Part shown: positions 48,224-61,300 of the stretch, in pieces
Position numbering within the stretch: position 1 is the first letter of the stretch
Layout: each line of letters opens with the position of its first letter
NCBI GenBank assembly: GCA_009829735.1
Contig: CM020619.1
Coordinates: forward strand, 32,188,685-32,252,684
DNA length: 64,000 nt
Reading direction: 5' to 3'
Source of the DNA: Pyropia yezoensis
Lineage: Eukaryota > Rhodophyta > Bangiophyceae > Bangiales > Bangiaceae
Notes under the pieces: model-generated
The model's database searches: none
The model's input: the letters and a program-made list of their open reading frames with translations, nothing else
What the model was told of the DNA's origin: nothing
Made by a program: the position numbers and the translations under genes

Positions 48224-49665
48224 ACGGGCAGCGCAAAGCCGCCAGTGCCGCCCCCGGTGCCGCCGCCGCCACCCCCATTCGCCCGCCCGACGCCCGGCCC
48301 GTCCACCCGGTCCACCGCCACGGCCTTGTACTCTGCGAGCACGTCGCTGCCGGCGCCGCTGCCACTGCCGCTGCCGCCGCCGCCGCCCCTACCCACCCCC
48401 CCCGAAGAGCCCGGCGAGTGGCCCGCCCGGCCCGCCGCGGCGCCCGCGGCGGCGGGCGCGCCCTTGTCCCCCCCCCCCGCCCGCCCCTTTTTCCCAAACG
48501 GCAGGCCGCGGCGCTTGGCCGCCGGCACCGCCGCGGCGACCATGGTCGTCACGGCCGGCCGGGAGGGCGTCAGCTTCTTGGACAGCTTCTCCGCGGCGGC
48601 CGCCCCCGCAGCGCCCGCCGCGTCACGGCCCACCTGCTCCACCGACGGCGCGGTGAGCGGCGGCGGCAGCGGCGGGGTGACGCGCATGGCCAGCACGGCG
48701 TCCCAGTCAACGCCCTTGAAGAAGGGGTGGGCCTTGACGTCCTCCGCGTCGGCGGGGCCCGCGCCCAGCCGGCGGGTCACGTCCCGCTCAAGCAGCCGCC
48801 GCACCAGGTCCTTTGTCGGCGCTGCCCAGTCGGCCGTCCGCGGGTCGCCGTCCAGGTCCAGAGGCGCCCCACGGATGCGGTCGTGCAGCGCTGACCGGCC
48901 GCCTTCCGAGGAAAAGGGCGGCCGCCCCGCGAGCATCACGTACGTGAGGACGCCCAGCGCCCACCAGTCCACGGGCAGGCCGTGGCCCTTGCCCGTGAGC
49001 ATCTCGGGCGCCTGGTAGATGGCCGTCCCTGACAGGTCCGTCACGGACGTGTCGGTGGCCTCGGCGGACGCGACGCGGCCGGCCAGCCCAAAGTCGGTCA
49101 GCCGCAGGTGGCCCGCGGCGTCGACAAGGATGTTCTCCAGCTTGAGGTCCCGACACACAAAGGAGTGGCGGTGGAGCTCGCCCACCGCCAGCACCAGCTC
49201 TGACAAGTAAAACACGACGGCCGCCTCGTCGAGCGTGCCGTGCGCCTTCATCAGGTCGAAAAAGTCCCCGCCCGACACGTACTCGAGCACCAGCACCACC
49301 GCGTCTGGGGTGTGGAAGCCCGACTCGCAGCGCACCACAAACGGGTGGGGCCCCGCGTCGCGGAGGACGGCGCGCTCGGTGGTGACGGCGGTCAGCTGGC
49401 CACTCTCCACCAGCTGCGTCTTGCGCATCACCTTGACAGCAAAGAGGGAGCCCGTCGCGCGCTCCCGCACGAGCAGGACGGTGCCAAAGGTGCCCTCCCC
49501 GAGCAGCCGCACCATGTCACACCCGGGCAGGGGGGGGACCTCTGGCAGGGGCGGCGACGCCGCGCCCCCGCCGGCCGCTGCCGCGACGCCGGCGCCCGCG
49601 GCGGCGGCCGCCGAGCCCGCCACGCCATTGCCGCTGCCGCCCCAGCCGCCGGCGGCCATGCCCAT
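47788..49665 (-). CDS. AGC-type serine/threonine protein kinase
   Basis: A 625-codon frame with the kinase domain at about 50-330: Gly loop GEGTFGTV (56-63), catalytic Lys78 in FAVKVM, helix-C Glu97, hinge VLEYVSGGDFFDL, catalytic loop CRDLKLEN (171-178), DFG 191-193, GTAIYQAPE (213-221) and RRLGAGPADAEDVKAHPFF (298-316). The last segment and hinge point to the AGC class (PKA/PKC/S6K). HRD reads CRD; AGC kinases often have Tyr here. No hydrophobic motif is obvious; the 290-residue tail is Gly/Ala/Pro-rich with GGC repeats (about 48,120-48,216). The start is uncertain: the given ATG follows a long open frame, and an ATG at 49847 in another frame begins MAGFCGCFGG, a possible acylated N terminus that would join if a G run between were mis-sized. 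Divergent from the deubiquitinase gene. Confidence 0.85.
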
Positions 49666-49740
49666 CGCCTCGGCACGGCCATCGACCGACTGGCGCCCCC
49701 CCCCCGCCGCAGACGGCAGCGGCGGCGGTCTGCCACCGCT

Positions 49741-49779
<39 letters not shown>

Positions 49780-50375
49780 CCCCCCACCACCCCCGCCTCG
49801 ACCGGCCCGCGCCCCCCGCCGCCAAAGCAGCCGCAGAAGCCAGCCATGGCGGCAGCAGGCACGGGCGGCAGTGGCGGGGGGGGTGAGGGGGGGACGGGAG
49901 AGGGGTGGGGGGGGGGGAGGGGGGAGGTGGCGGTGTCAGCGCCGGGTCCCGCACACTGCGACGGCGGAATAGATAGGCGGTGGCCCGGGGAAGGGGGGGG
50001 GCGCGGGAGCCCGGCCACCGCAGGGGGTGGGGTGGGAGGGGGGCGGGGGGGGGGGGGGCGGGGGGGGCAGCGTCCCCCAGCCGCCAAGGGGGTAAAGAGG
50101 GGGGGGGGGGCGCAGCACGCGAGGCGACGCGCCACCCGCTGTGCTGTACTGTACGCCCGCGCACCGGCGCGGTGCGTGCCGTTGTGTCGGCCGGGGTCCC
50201 CGCGCCGGCGGCCGCCCACCCGGCCGCCTCCCCGCCGGCGCCGGCAGGCCGCCCGCCTGCCTACCCGCCCGCCGGTGTGGCGCGGCCCGCCACTGGCCGC
50301 CGCCGCTGGATCCCTGGATCCACCCCCCCCCGCGCCGCCGGGCGGCCCGCCGCCGCCACCGCCACCGCCGCCGCC

Positions 50376-50408
<33 letters not shown>

Positions 50409-52347
50409 GCCACCGTAACAGCCGCCGCCACCGCCACCGCCACCGTCGGAGCCCCCCCACGCACCCCCGCGTCGCCCCCTCCCCCCCCCACGCCACCCCC
50501 TGCCTCCCTTCCGCCACCGCAGGCGCCGCTCAAATGGCAGCGCGGGGGAGGGAGGGGTACAGCCGCCGCCAGCCGCTGCCGCTGCCGCCGCTACCGCCGC
50601 CGCCGCCGCCGCTGCCGCCGCCGCTGCCGCGGCTGCCGCCGACGCCGCTGCTGCTGCTGCTGGCACACCCGCAGTGGGGGCCCCCGCGTCTGCCCGTCGG
50701 GCAGCAGCGGCGGCGGCGGCAAGCAGCCGCCGGCCGGCCTCTGCCGGCACCCAACCAGCCGGGGGGGGGGGGGGTCGGCGGCAGCGGGAGGCGGGCGACG
50801 GGAGAGGCGAGGGGGAGGAGTGGCGGGGCGGCAGGGGGGGGTGGGGGGGGGGGGGGGTTGAAGGGGCACGCACCGTGCGCGACGGGCGGCGGGGGGGGCG
50901 CGCAAGCCAAAGGCGGGGGGGTCGGCGGGCGGGGTGTCGAGAGCGGCGGCCGCCCCAGCCGCCTGCGGCACGGCCCGCCCCCCCTCCTCGCGGACCCCTG
51001 CGGACGCGTCACCCTCGCTACCCTATCACCCACGCCCCCCCCCCCCCCCATCAACCTCCCTGTGGGGGGTGTGACTGACCGACCCCCCTTCCCCACACCC
51101 CGGGGGGAGGGGGGTCGGTCCCCGCCACCACCTTCGCAGCCGCGCGCACCCCAGAGCTGCTGCTGGCCCGCCGTGGCGCTCGCGTTGTCGGTGAGCGGCG
51201 AGGGGGCTTGGCGACTGGGACACCCTTGCGTCTCTGATTCATCGCTGCCGCAGATGGGGGCCGCCCCTGTGCCCTGGCCCGGCCACGTGCGAGTGGTGGG
51301 GGCGGTGCTCGCGGGGCGTGCCGGCAGAGGCCCAATGAAACAGACGCCGCCCCCCCCGGGATGGGGCCCCCGGGGGCCCTCGAGAGCCAAGTGTCTCCGC
51401 GTCTCTCCAGCTGGAATCCTTTGATGCCGGCGATTGAGCGGCTGGATCGTCCCCAGACTGACACCCCGTTTGCACGCGCCGGAAGAATTGGTCCAGATCT
51501 CGCCGCCCCCCCGAGGGAGAGCAACTACAACGAAAGCCCGATCAAAGTGCATGTATTGGATACGCCACGCCACGTGGTCTACAACGTCAACCGTCCAATC
51601 CGGGGCGCCCAGCAACGCACGTCCGTGCCGACCCCCCCCCCCCCCCCCCAAGGCACACACGCCAGCACACCCCCCCCTCATCCACCCACCAGTGCACCCC
51701 ACCCACCTGCCCACCCACCCACCCCCCACCCACCCACCGCCCCGTCACGCCCCGTGATGCGCCGCAGACGCCGCGCGTCTGCCCCCTCACGACCCCCTCC
51801 TCCGCCCCCCCCCCCCCCCTGCTCTCTCTTCTCGCCAGCTAGACGTCGGCCCCTCGGCCGCCACGCAGGTCGCGCCCCCGCCCTTCGCCCCCGCGCCCGC
51901 GCCCGCCGCCGCCGCTTGGTGCCACGCCGACGCTGCATGTCGCCGGCCGGCCGCGCCTACCCGCGCGTCGGCGCTGCCGGGGCCCCCCAGTTTTGACGTC
52001 CCAGGTCCCCCGCCCCCCCCCCCCCCCCACCCCCCCCCTCCGCGCAAGCCTTGGTGGGCTTTGCCGCTCCCCGCCGCCACCGCGGCGGCGGCCCCGTCTC
52101 GTGCGCGTGCGGTGCGGTGCCGCCCCTGCCCCGGGTGTCGCGCGTCCTCCTTTTTTTTCTTTTTTTGGCTCCTCTTTGTGCTGGTCCGTTTTGCCTCTTT
52201 CTTTTTTTTGGCAGCTGTGCGCCGCAACGTGCCACCCCCCCCCCCAACCACCGGCCCCCCCTCCGGGTGGGGGTAGCGGCACGCGGCTGGCTGCGCACGG
52301 CGGCGGACGCCCTTGTCCAGTGTTTCCCCCCCCCCCTGTGGTCGTTC
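49666..52347. other. Divergent intergenic region, homopolymer-rich
   Basis: 2.7 kb between the kinase and deubiquitinase starts. It contains many G and C runs and CCG/CCACCG repeats. No recognisable protein, RNA gene or mobile element is found. C runs at 51632-51648, 51810-51822 and 52010-52028, then a T-rich patch at 52150-52210, lead to the deubiquitinase start. It presumably holds both promoters. Confidence 0.4.
50335..50450. repeat. CCG/CCACCG microsatellite
   Basis: About 115 bp of CCGCCA- and CCG-type units, interrupted only near 50416-50420. A related CCG/CTG-type stretch follows at 50566-50665. Confidence 0.85.
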
Positions 52348-55300
52348 ATGCCGACGCGGGAGCCCATTGTGCCATTCGATCCGCTCTTGTCGGCGGCCAG
52401 CCGGGAGCCCGCCGCCGCGGCGCCGCCCGTGGTGCGGTCCCGGGTGCAGGTCATCACGCAGGGGTCCGGTGTGGAGTACGTGTCGTTTTAGGGGGGGGGG
52501 GGAGGGGGGAGCGGAGGGGTGACGGTTGGGGGGGGGGGGGGGGCGGAGGGCGGGCGGTGGGGGGGGTGGGGGAACGCGATGGAGGGGCGCGCTACTTGGC
52601 CGGCCTCCCCCACACGTGGGACCTCGGCTGGGCGGCAAGGGGTAGGTAGGAGTGGCGGGCCTCTTGACCTGCGCGCGTGCCGCAGCTAACCCGTTCATTT
52701 TCTCCCCTTGGGGCTGTCGACGCTGCCATTTTGCTGTCCTTGGACGTTGCCTGTTTGTGCTGTGCTTGGGTTTTGTCTGAACTCTGTGTGTGGCTCTTTT
52801 TTTTTGTTGTTTCCTCACCCCCTCCCTCTCCAGGCGGCTTGATGCGCCCGACGGTGAGCTGCGAGAGCAGCCTTGCGTTGACACCGCGGTGCGGGAGCCG
52901 GCCATTGCATCGACGACGGTGATTACGCCGCGCGGGACCAAGCGGTCCCGGCCGCCCCCGTCGTCCACGGACGAGCCGGTGCCGGTGCTGCTGCTGGGCA
53001 CGTCCTCCCAACCGCCGCCGCTGATGGACCGGCCCGCCGCTGACGTGACGTCCACGGATGGGGGGCCCGAGCGGCCATCTGTCGGGGGTGCGGGTAGTAC
53101 CTCGGGCGGCACTGCCGGGGGGGGGGTCGTCGCCGCGGCGCACGGTGTGACGCCCGACCCTGCCGCCCCGCCGTCGGGAGCGATGGCCGACGCGCCGACG
53201 CCACCGCCACCTGCCGCCACGGCCGACGCGCCTCTCGTCGCAGACAGGGGGGCGGCCACAGCGGGTGGCAGGGACGGAGGGGTTTTCACTGGGGTGGAGG
53301 GGCATCCATCCCAGCTTCAGCCCGCCGCAGAATCGTCTCAGTCGCCCCCGCCGGTCAATGATGCGGCTGGAGGTGGCGGACACGGCGGCGGTGGTGCGGC
53401 CAAAGATGCCCCCGACGCAGCGGCCGTTGTGCCGGTAGATGTCCAGCCCGCTGCTGGCACGAAGAGGGGTGTGGTGGCCGCGCCGCTCGCCGCGACGCCG
53501 GTGACTTCGCCGCAGCTGCTTGAGCAGCTTCGCACGCTAGAGGTGCTGCAATCGTCTGCCGCGCGTGCGGAGCAGCAGCTGCGCCTGGCTGACGAGCCGC
53601 TGTCGGCCGTCCGCCAGCTGATGAGTGCCATGCTGTGCCTGCTTGCGGTCTCACGACGGCTGCACCTGCTGGGCGGTGCGGCGGGCTTCCGCCGCGCGCT
53701 GCTTGCGCAGGGCATTCCACGGGCAGTTGGGTTACTGCTCAAGCGGTTTGGGGGCTTTCGGCGGGGTCCCCTCCGCGATGCCGCTATCCGGACGCTGCGC
53801 GTGGCGGCCCGACTGGTTGTGGCCATCCTCCCCATGCACGTGCCCGAAGCGCTGGACATTCTTGGTCGTTTGACCGAGCTCGAGAACTACGGCGCTGCGG
53901 TGCTTGTGGTGTCTCAGTTTGGCCGCCGTGGCGGGGTGTTTCGCACCCTGCCGCCGCCCGTCGCGTCGTCGCTGGACACCTCGCCCCTGCACGGGGATGA
54001 GGACGCCGACATTGGAGACCTGGATGACGACGACGATGACGATGTGGAGGACGAGGCAACGGCGCTGGCGCTAGCCATCTCTCGCCGTGAGCTCTCATCC
54101 TTTGATCTTGACCCGGCAGTCCTGGCCATGTTGTCGGGGGCTGAGGGGGACAAGGACTTTGTTGGACCCTTGGTACAGCCGCCATCATCTATGGCCTCCT
54201 TCTCCAGCGCGGGTTCGGAGGAGTCCATTGGTGTGCCACCCGCACAGGACCGGTCACGCGTGTTTGACACTGCTGTGGACATGATCCGCGATGGAAGGGC
54301 TGCCGAGGAGGATGACAGTGCCGACTTTAGGCCGACGGTGACCGCTCTGACGGCTGGCCAAGCCGGGAATGGCGGGCTGGTGGCGAAGGGGCTTGCCAAC
54401 GATACGGATTCGTGGCCGGCCGTTGCCCTTGGTGCCCTCGGTGCCCTCGGTGCGCCGTCGCCTGTGGACGTGGAGGTGGTGACCGATGAAACTGTACCGC
54501 CCCCCCCTTCTGCTGGCGACGGGTCGCCTGGCGGCCAGCGGACTGTAGGTGTAGCCAACGCGCCGTCGCCAGCTGTTCCGTCGCTCGTGAAGAGCGGCTG
54601 TGATGTTGAAAAGGCGCGACCTAGCCGCATGGATGTGCAGCCATCTGTGCACCCTGGGGGCAGCCCTGACATGGACGTCGACGCCGGGGAGGCTGGGGAA
54701 GCCGCGTGGGATACCGAATATGTGACGTCGACACTCTATTCGACGACCAATGACCCCGCGGCAGGTGCTGTGCCTGATGCCAACGATGCAGTGGCAGCGC
54801 TAGCGTCGGTGGTTAATGTTTTTGGCCGCCATGGCGGGTTTGACTACATTCTATCGCGGCTACGCCGTGGGGTACCTTCGGGTGTAGACGGTGCCGGTCA
54901 AAGCACGCCGCGTCGGGCCAATCAGCCGGCTGCGGCGGCTGGCGATTCCCACGGACCAGGCAGCCAAGCGTCCGAAAATGACTTCCTGACGATGCACGAG
55001 GTCAAGGCGATGCTGATCGCGCCCCACCGGGTGCGCCTTTTGTTTGCGCCCCCCCGTGTAGATGCGGACGGGGTGGTTACACAAGGCAAACTTTCTGCGT
55101 TTGCCGCTGCGGCCCGCCAGGCTGTGTTCTGCCGCGTGCTGGCGCTTTCGGACGAGGAGCTGAAGAATGAGGAGCGGATTGTCATTGATGCCACGCTACA
55201 CTTAGCCAACGACCTAGTGCGGGCCACTCGGGCGGTTACTGCCGTTCGTCGCAACGACTTTGTCTATACGGGAGGCGAAGAGCCGATGAGCCAGGTTGTG

Positions 55301-58300
55301 CGGGCCCGGCTAATGGCAGCTGCAGCTGAAGCGGAGATGCGCGACGAGCAAGAAGTTGAGTACCTGTACATGAAGCTCATCGTCAAGCGCCTTCGGTCAC
55401 GGTTTCTCGAGCAGCGTCTGATTGGGATGGCGGACCTCAAGGCCAAGGTTGCAGTAGCCGTGCAGGCGGGCTTCGCGACGGCAGCGGCGGAGTCGGACTC
55501 CGCTCGTCCAATCGTTGAGGAGACAGATGCCGCAGGCGCCGGCCCGGGAAAGCGGGCGGGTCCAGAGGGGACCGTCGCACCTATTGCGGCGGCTGACACG
55601 TCTACCACGGGCGCGGCGGCCGTGGTCCAGTTGCCGGTGTCGCGTTCAGCAGATGCGGATGCTGAGAACATGCCGCCAGCACCACTGGAACCATTGTCTA
55701 CCGACCCGCAGATGCTACCACATGTCGAGGCAAGCAACAAGTTGGCAGGAGCGACCGGAGTGGATGCCCAATTGCAGCAGAATGGGCCGCGGAACGCCCG
55801 CGAGACCACCCCTGTCGGCGTGGCGCCGGCGTCGGATGTTGCAAGCCTGAGTCTTCCGTCCAAGCCTGTTGTGACCGCGAAAACCATGTGCGCGTGGCTG
55901 AATGATGCGGGTATTGTTGAGCTGATCTTCGACCGCGGCCGCCTCCACGCCGAGGTTGTCAAACGGTCGAGCGAGGTGATCCAGTTTCTCGCCGCCCGCA
56001 AGGCGCTTTCTGCCGCTCACATTGACACTTTGTGGGCTGCGACGCGAGGCACTCACGAGAGTGTCGCTCACACGGTCTACTCGGTGCTATCGGAGCTGCC
56101 TATGTCTCTGCAGCCGGTTCTCGTCGACCGCCTCTGGTGCCGCATCCGGGCGGTGCCGGCTGTTGAGTACGACACTCAGCTTGTGCAGCTGGTCAGCGCG
56201 TTTACGTACCGAACGCTGCTGAGTCCTATGATTGTATTGGTGAAGGCCGCATCACACCGCGCCGGCACGCCTCCAGTACCACTATCCCCGCGCGGCCCCG
56301 CGGGCATGGACTGTGAAGGCGACGGCGTAGCGGTTGACGCCGCCTCTGTGGCCTCAGACGCGGCAGCAGAGCTCGTCGGCCCGCAAGAGTGGTTTGGCGT
56401 CAGCCGCCTGTGGGATCTCATTCAGGATGGCCAGGGCGTGGCCGATGCGGTGTTTGACGCGGCGTCTGCCTCTCTGCATGACTTCTTGCTGTGGGACCTG
56501 TGTGAGAGCCGACGCAAGCACGTTATTCTAGGGTGCATTGCCAACCTCAAGCGTCACACGTCGCAGCCACAAAGCATTCAGCTTCTGTGCGCTTTGATCA
56601 GCGCCAAGTCTGTGGGACCATCTGCTGGAGGGCCGGCAGTGGGCGTCAATAGCTTCACGGCCTTTCTGCGGGCGCTAGACCGCGAGGTCAATTTGGTCCA
56701 GGTCGTGGTCGCGGACTACGAGGTTTACTCGGCGCAAGCCTTGGCGGCCGTCGCCGCTGACGGCTTCTCTGGGCCAGGGGTGGACCTGAACGTGGCTCGC
56801 CTTGTACCGCCGTCTCGGCCTGGGCATTTGCGGCAGGTGCTTTTGCGGTTGCAGCTGCTGGCTCTGTGTATCACCCACTTCTCCGGGATCTTCGCACTCC
56901 ACCACGAGCAAGTGGACGTTCTATGGGGTTGCTCCGTGGAGCGAGCGGTTACGAGTGCGGAGCGGGATGCGTTCTTTTCGTGGCTGTGCTTTTGCTGCCC
57001 TGACCTTGCTGCCAGGCGCAGCCAGCCCGTGGGCACGGCAGGCCCGACGATCCCGGCGTTGCCGTCGCAGCCTTCTCCGCCGAGCTCGATGACGGGGGTG
57101 ATCTCCTCGGCCGGCCCAGGAAGCATTGCAGAGCCGGTTCGTGTTGCTGAATTCGGAGAAGACGGGTCAACGAGTCGCTCGACTGCAGACGCGCCTGTAC
57201 ATACAACCACACCCGCGATGTTTGATGGTCCGAGCGTCATCGAGTATATATTTTTTGAAAAGCTGCGCCGGATGAGCGCAGGCCTGCTGACGGAGCGGGC
57301 GACGCTGTGCGCAGAGGTCTACTTTCGGCTTGTCAACTGGGAGGCAGGCCGTCTGTTGACCATCGATTCGGGCGGTGCTCCCGCAGGAGGCGGGCAAGTT
57401 CGCGCACAGACCCCCTTCACGGTCAAGCTTAACAACCGGCAGTTTTCGTTTGAATGCGTATTAGGGTTGCCAGTGAGTAGCAACTTCATTGTGCTGGCAC
57501 CTCAGCTCCTTGGCGTTGACGTGATGTGGGCTCTCGCACTGGACGCTGGAGATGCGGCTGACGGGGCCCGTGCGTCTGCCTTTCTCCTTCGCCTGTATCT
57601 GCGGCACGCACAGAAGTACTCGGAGAGCACCGGCTCGCGGCTGTCGGAGTTTGTTTCACTCTGTATGAAGCATCTGTCGACGGCGGCTACCGGTTCGTCG
57701 GCCTCCCCGGCGGCGCGGCAGCGTGCTGGACGCTGTATCTTATTGCTCCGCGCCTTCCTCGACGAGTTCGATGCGATCATCAGTCGTTCCGGCCTGGCCG
57801 TCACGGACCGCAGGCACAGTGCACGGACGTTGGGCAAGCCGCTATCGCTTGGGGTCATTATTATCTCTGGTGGTCGGCTTCAGTTGGCGTGCCACTCCAA
57901 TGACTCCCTAGGCGCGCTGCGTGCGCGCATTGCCGCGGGTCTGAACGCCCTGGGTGGTCCGACTACGGTCCCGCCAACGGGCGTACGCATCATCACAGCG
58001 GGCAAGGAGCTTCGGGATGATGCGCGGACGCTCGGGGAGCTTCGCATCATTGACCAGCAGCAGCTGCACGTGGCGCGTCGTGTACAGCCCGCTTCATCTG
58101 CAGCGGGTGGCGTTGCCGCTGGCGGAGGGGTCGGCCGCGTAGGTGGGCTTGTGCCTGATGGTTCCGCTGGCGGTGGGGCTGGTGGGGCGGGAGCCAACGG
58201 CGACACCATGGACGGGTCCTATGCTGCTTCCGCCACTGGCCCGCTCTTCTCGACGGTGAATGCAGCTGACCTGGTCGCGTTAGACTCGGATGTTGTGCCG

Positions 58301-61300
58301 CGACGGGTGCTGTCACGTTCCCCCTACTTTGACCACCTCTTTCAGTTGATGGAGGCGGGCGACGAGGACCTCAGTGCTCAACTATGGGAACTCCTCATGC
58401 GACTACCGACCAACGAGGCTACGCTTGAAGCGCTGCAGAATCCAGAATCCGTTGCCGAATGGCGGTCGCTGCTGGACGCGGCGTCGCCGTTCCGCGTGCA
58501 CTACGCACTGCAGATCATTGACTCGCTGTGCCAGAGTCCTGGCGCGGGAGGTGACGTGGATATGGGCGGGGAGCGGGCTATCGGGGCCGCAGCCGTGCCT
58601 GCCGCTGATCGCAACGCTGCAGCCGCTGGCAGTATTGCTGAGAAGGGTTCTGATGCTGGCACTGCGAGTCCGTCAGCGGTGGCGGACGCGAGGATTAATG
58701 CCGATGCCGGCCGTTCTTCGCCTTCTGAGCACGAGGATCCATCCTCAACGCGCAGTTGGCGCACCCGCTTTGTGTCTGGTGGCGGACTGACGTACCTTCT
58801 CGAGGTGCTTCAGACGTTTGACTTTGACTCGCAGCCGTGGCGCAACCGCCGACGATCCTGCTTGACGCTGCTGCTCAAGATCGTCAACACGTTTCTGGTC
58901 ACTGGTAGCGTCCAGGACCTGTCAGCGGCGTCGGCCGAGCCGCCCGAGCTGGTGCTGACGCCTGGCCTCACGTTGGAGGGCCCTGCTCTACAGGCGCTAA
59001 TGAAGAAGCTGCTGCAGATGTCCCTGAATCTGAGCCCTTGCGCGCCTTCGGCGTCAGCGTCCCGTGAGGGGGGGGGGATTGTGGCGACCGAGCACGGCGA
59101 GGACTTGATCGATGTACCCGTTGTTTCGCTGGTGGTGGCAGCGGCGCGGTCTTCACCAGACTTGCTCCGCTGGTTTTGCAGCAGCATCGAGTACAAGGCA
59201 TGGCTGTACTCGATTCTTTTGCGCTGTACGGACGAGCGGCGACGGGAAGCGGCGGCCCTGTCAGTGCGGCTGCTGGCTTCCCTGTCGGCCGCAAGCCGGA
59301 GCGACCTGTTTGTGCTGCTCTTTGATTTGCTTGACTCGGTGGTGGCAGTGGACGCGAGCAACTCGTACATGGCGACGGAGTATTTCGCGCTGCTGACCGA
59401 GCTCGTCGAGCGGTGCTTCCATGACTCGGTGTTGGCCGCTGGAATTGCGGTCGCGTCGCTGCCGTCCGCAGAGCACGGTCATACTATCTCTGTGCTGGTG
59501 GCTCAGACCCAGATGAAGCGCCTCGTCGACGCCGTGGTTGGCTTGCCTGTGCGGGAGCGGCGGCCCAGCGACGGAGTGGTCGACAAAGTGCTCGTGGGGC
59601 TCCTCGAGGTGCTGCGCATTTTTCTGCCATGTTGCAAGGTGTGGGGCGTGACTGGTGCCTCCATGGAGCAGCCCGCCACCATTGTGCCTGCGTGGGACTG
59701 CGCGGATCTGCAGAGATCCAGTGCAACTCCCACCGACACGCTTGAGAACAGCGGCAATGGGTCCGCGCCTGCGCAAGACCCTGCCCTGGAGAGCCTCTGC
59801 CGCATTTTGACTGAGCACCTACACGCGTGCCTGTTTGGGAAGCCAACGTCGAAAGACCACGGGCCGCTTGCACCACCTAAGTGCAAAACACATGACACCC
59901 GCTCGGCTGCTTTTTGCCTGCTGCTGTGCCTGACGTCCTTCTCGCCTGCCGTTCATGCCCAAGTGGTTGATGGCCTTCTCCGAGCCCACCGGGCAATGCT
60001 CGAGGCGCGGCGGTCTGGCCTACGCTTTTGTGCGTCATGGCCTGGTTTAACGTCCTCACCCGTTGGCGGTGCGGCAGGTTGGAACACGGAAGTTGTGGCG
60101 GCTGGTCCGCTCGTGGCAGAAGCGCAGCATTACCCATGGGTTCCGCTGGTGTCGTCGTCGGACAAGGCAGCTTGTGGCTTTGTAGGCCTCAAGAACTTAG
60201 GCACTACCTGCTACATGAACTCCCTGCTGCAGCAGCTTTTTATGATCCCGCGTTTTCGCACCTCGGTCTTGCGGGCTCCTATTGACGGCAACGTAGACGA
60301 CTCGCACACCCTGGCTGTCAACCTGCAGCTGCTGTTCAGTAACCTGTTGCTGTCGGAGAAGCGGGCTTTTGACACGCGGGGATTTTGCCTTGCGTACAAG
60401 GACTCGGATGGGCGGCCAATCAACACGGCGGTGCAGATGGACGTAGACGAGTTTCTCAACGTTTTGTTTGACAAGCTGGAGAAGGCAGTCCGTGGTGGCC
60501 CCTACGAGAAACTGCTCGAGGAGACGTTTTGCGGGAAGCTTGTCAACCAGATCATCTGCCGGGACCTACCGTTTGTGTCGGAGCGGCAGGAGTCATTCTA
60601 CGTGCTGAGCCTGGACGTCAAAGACAAACGGTCGGTTCTTGACAGCCTGGACTTTTACGTTCAAGGTGACGTGCTGGACGGTGACAACAAGTACTTTTGC
60701 TCCCAATACGACCAGCATGTTGTTGCGCTCAAGCGTACCTGTCTCGGGGCGCTGCCGCACACTCTCATTCTTCACCTCAAGCGGTTTGAGTTCGACTTTG
60801 ACACGATGCGCAAGGTGAAGGTGAATGACTACTGCGAGTTCCCGGCGGTGCTGGATATGGCGCCGTATACGAAGCCTGTCTTGGCACGCCGCGATGCATC
60901 CTCTCATGCTGGGTTTAGAGCGCCCTCCGGCCGTGATAAGGGTGGTGCTTCACCTTCTCTGACAGCCACAGACCATGATGGTGGCTCTTTGGCGGATTCA
61001 CGCGCCTCGCCCGGCGGTAATACTGCCGACGCAGGCAATCCGTCCTCGACCGACCCCGCTGCCGGTTCGGCCCAGGCAGGCACTGCGGACGACACGCGCG
61101 GTTTGCAGTACCGTCTGGTGGGCATGCTCGTTCACGCTGGGACGGCTGACTCGGGCCACTACTACTCGTTCGTGCAAGAACGTGGGACGGACCGGTGGAT
61201 TCACTTCAACGACACTGTGACGGAGCTGTTTGACCCTGCCGACATCCCACGTACCTGCTATGGTGGTGTTGAGTCGGTGTCGCAGTGGGATCCACAAGCC

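Noticed and set aside
46340-49018. 892-codon plus-strand open frame
   Set aside because: It lies antisense to the clear AGC-type kinase and is mostly Pro/Arg low complexity; the kinase on the other strand explains the openness.
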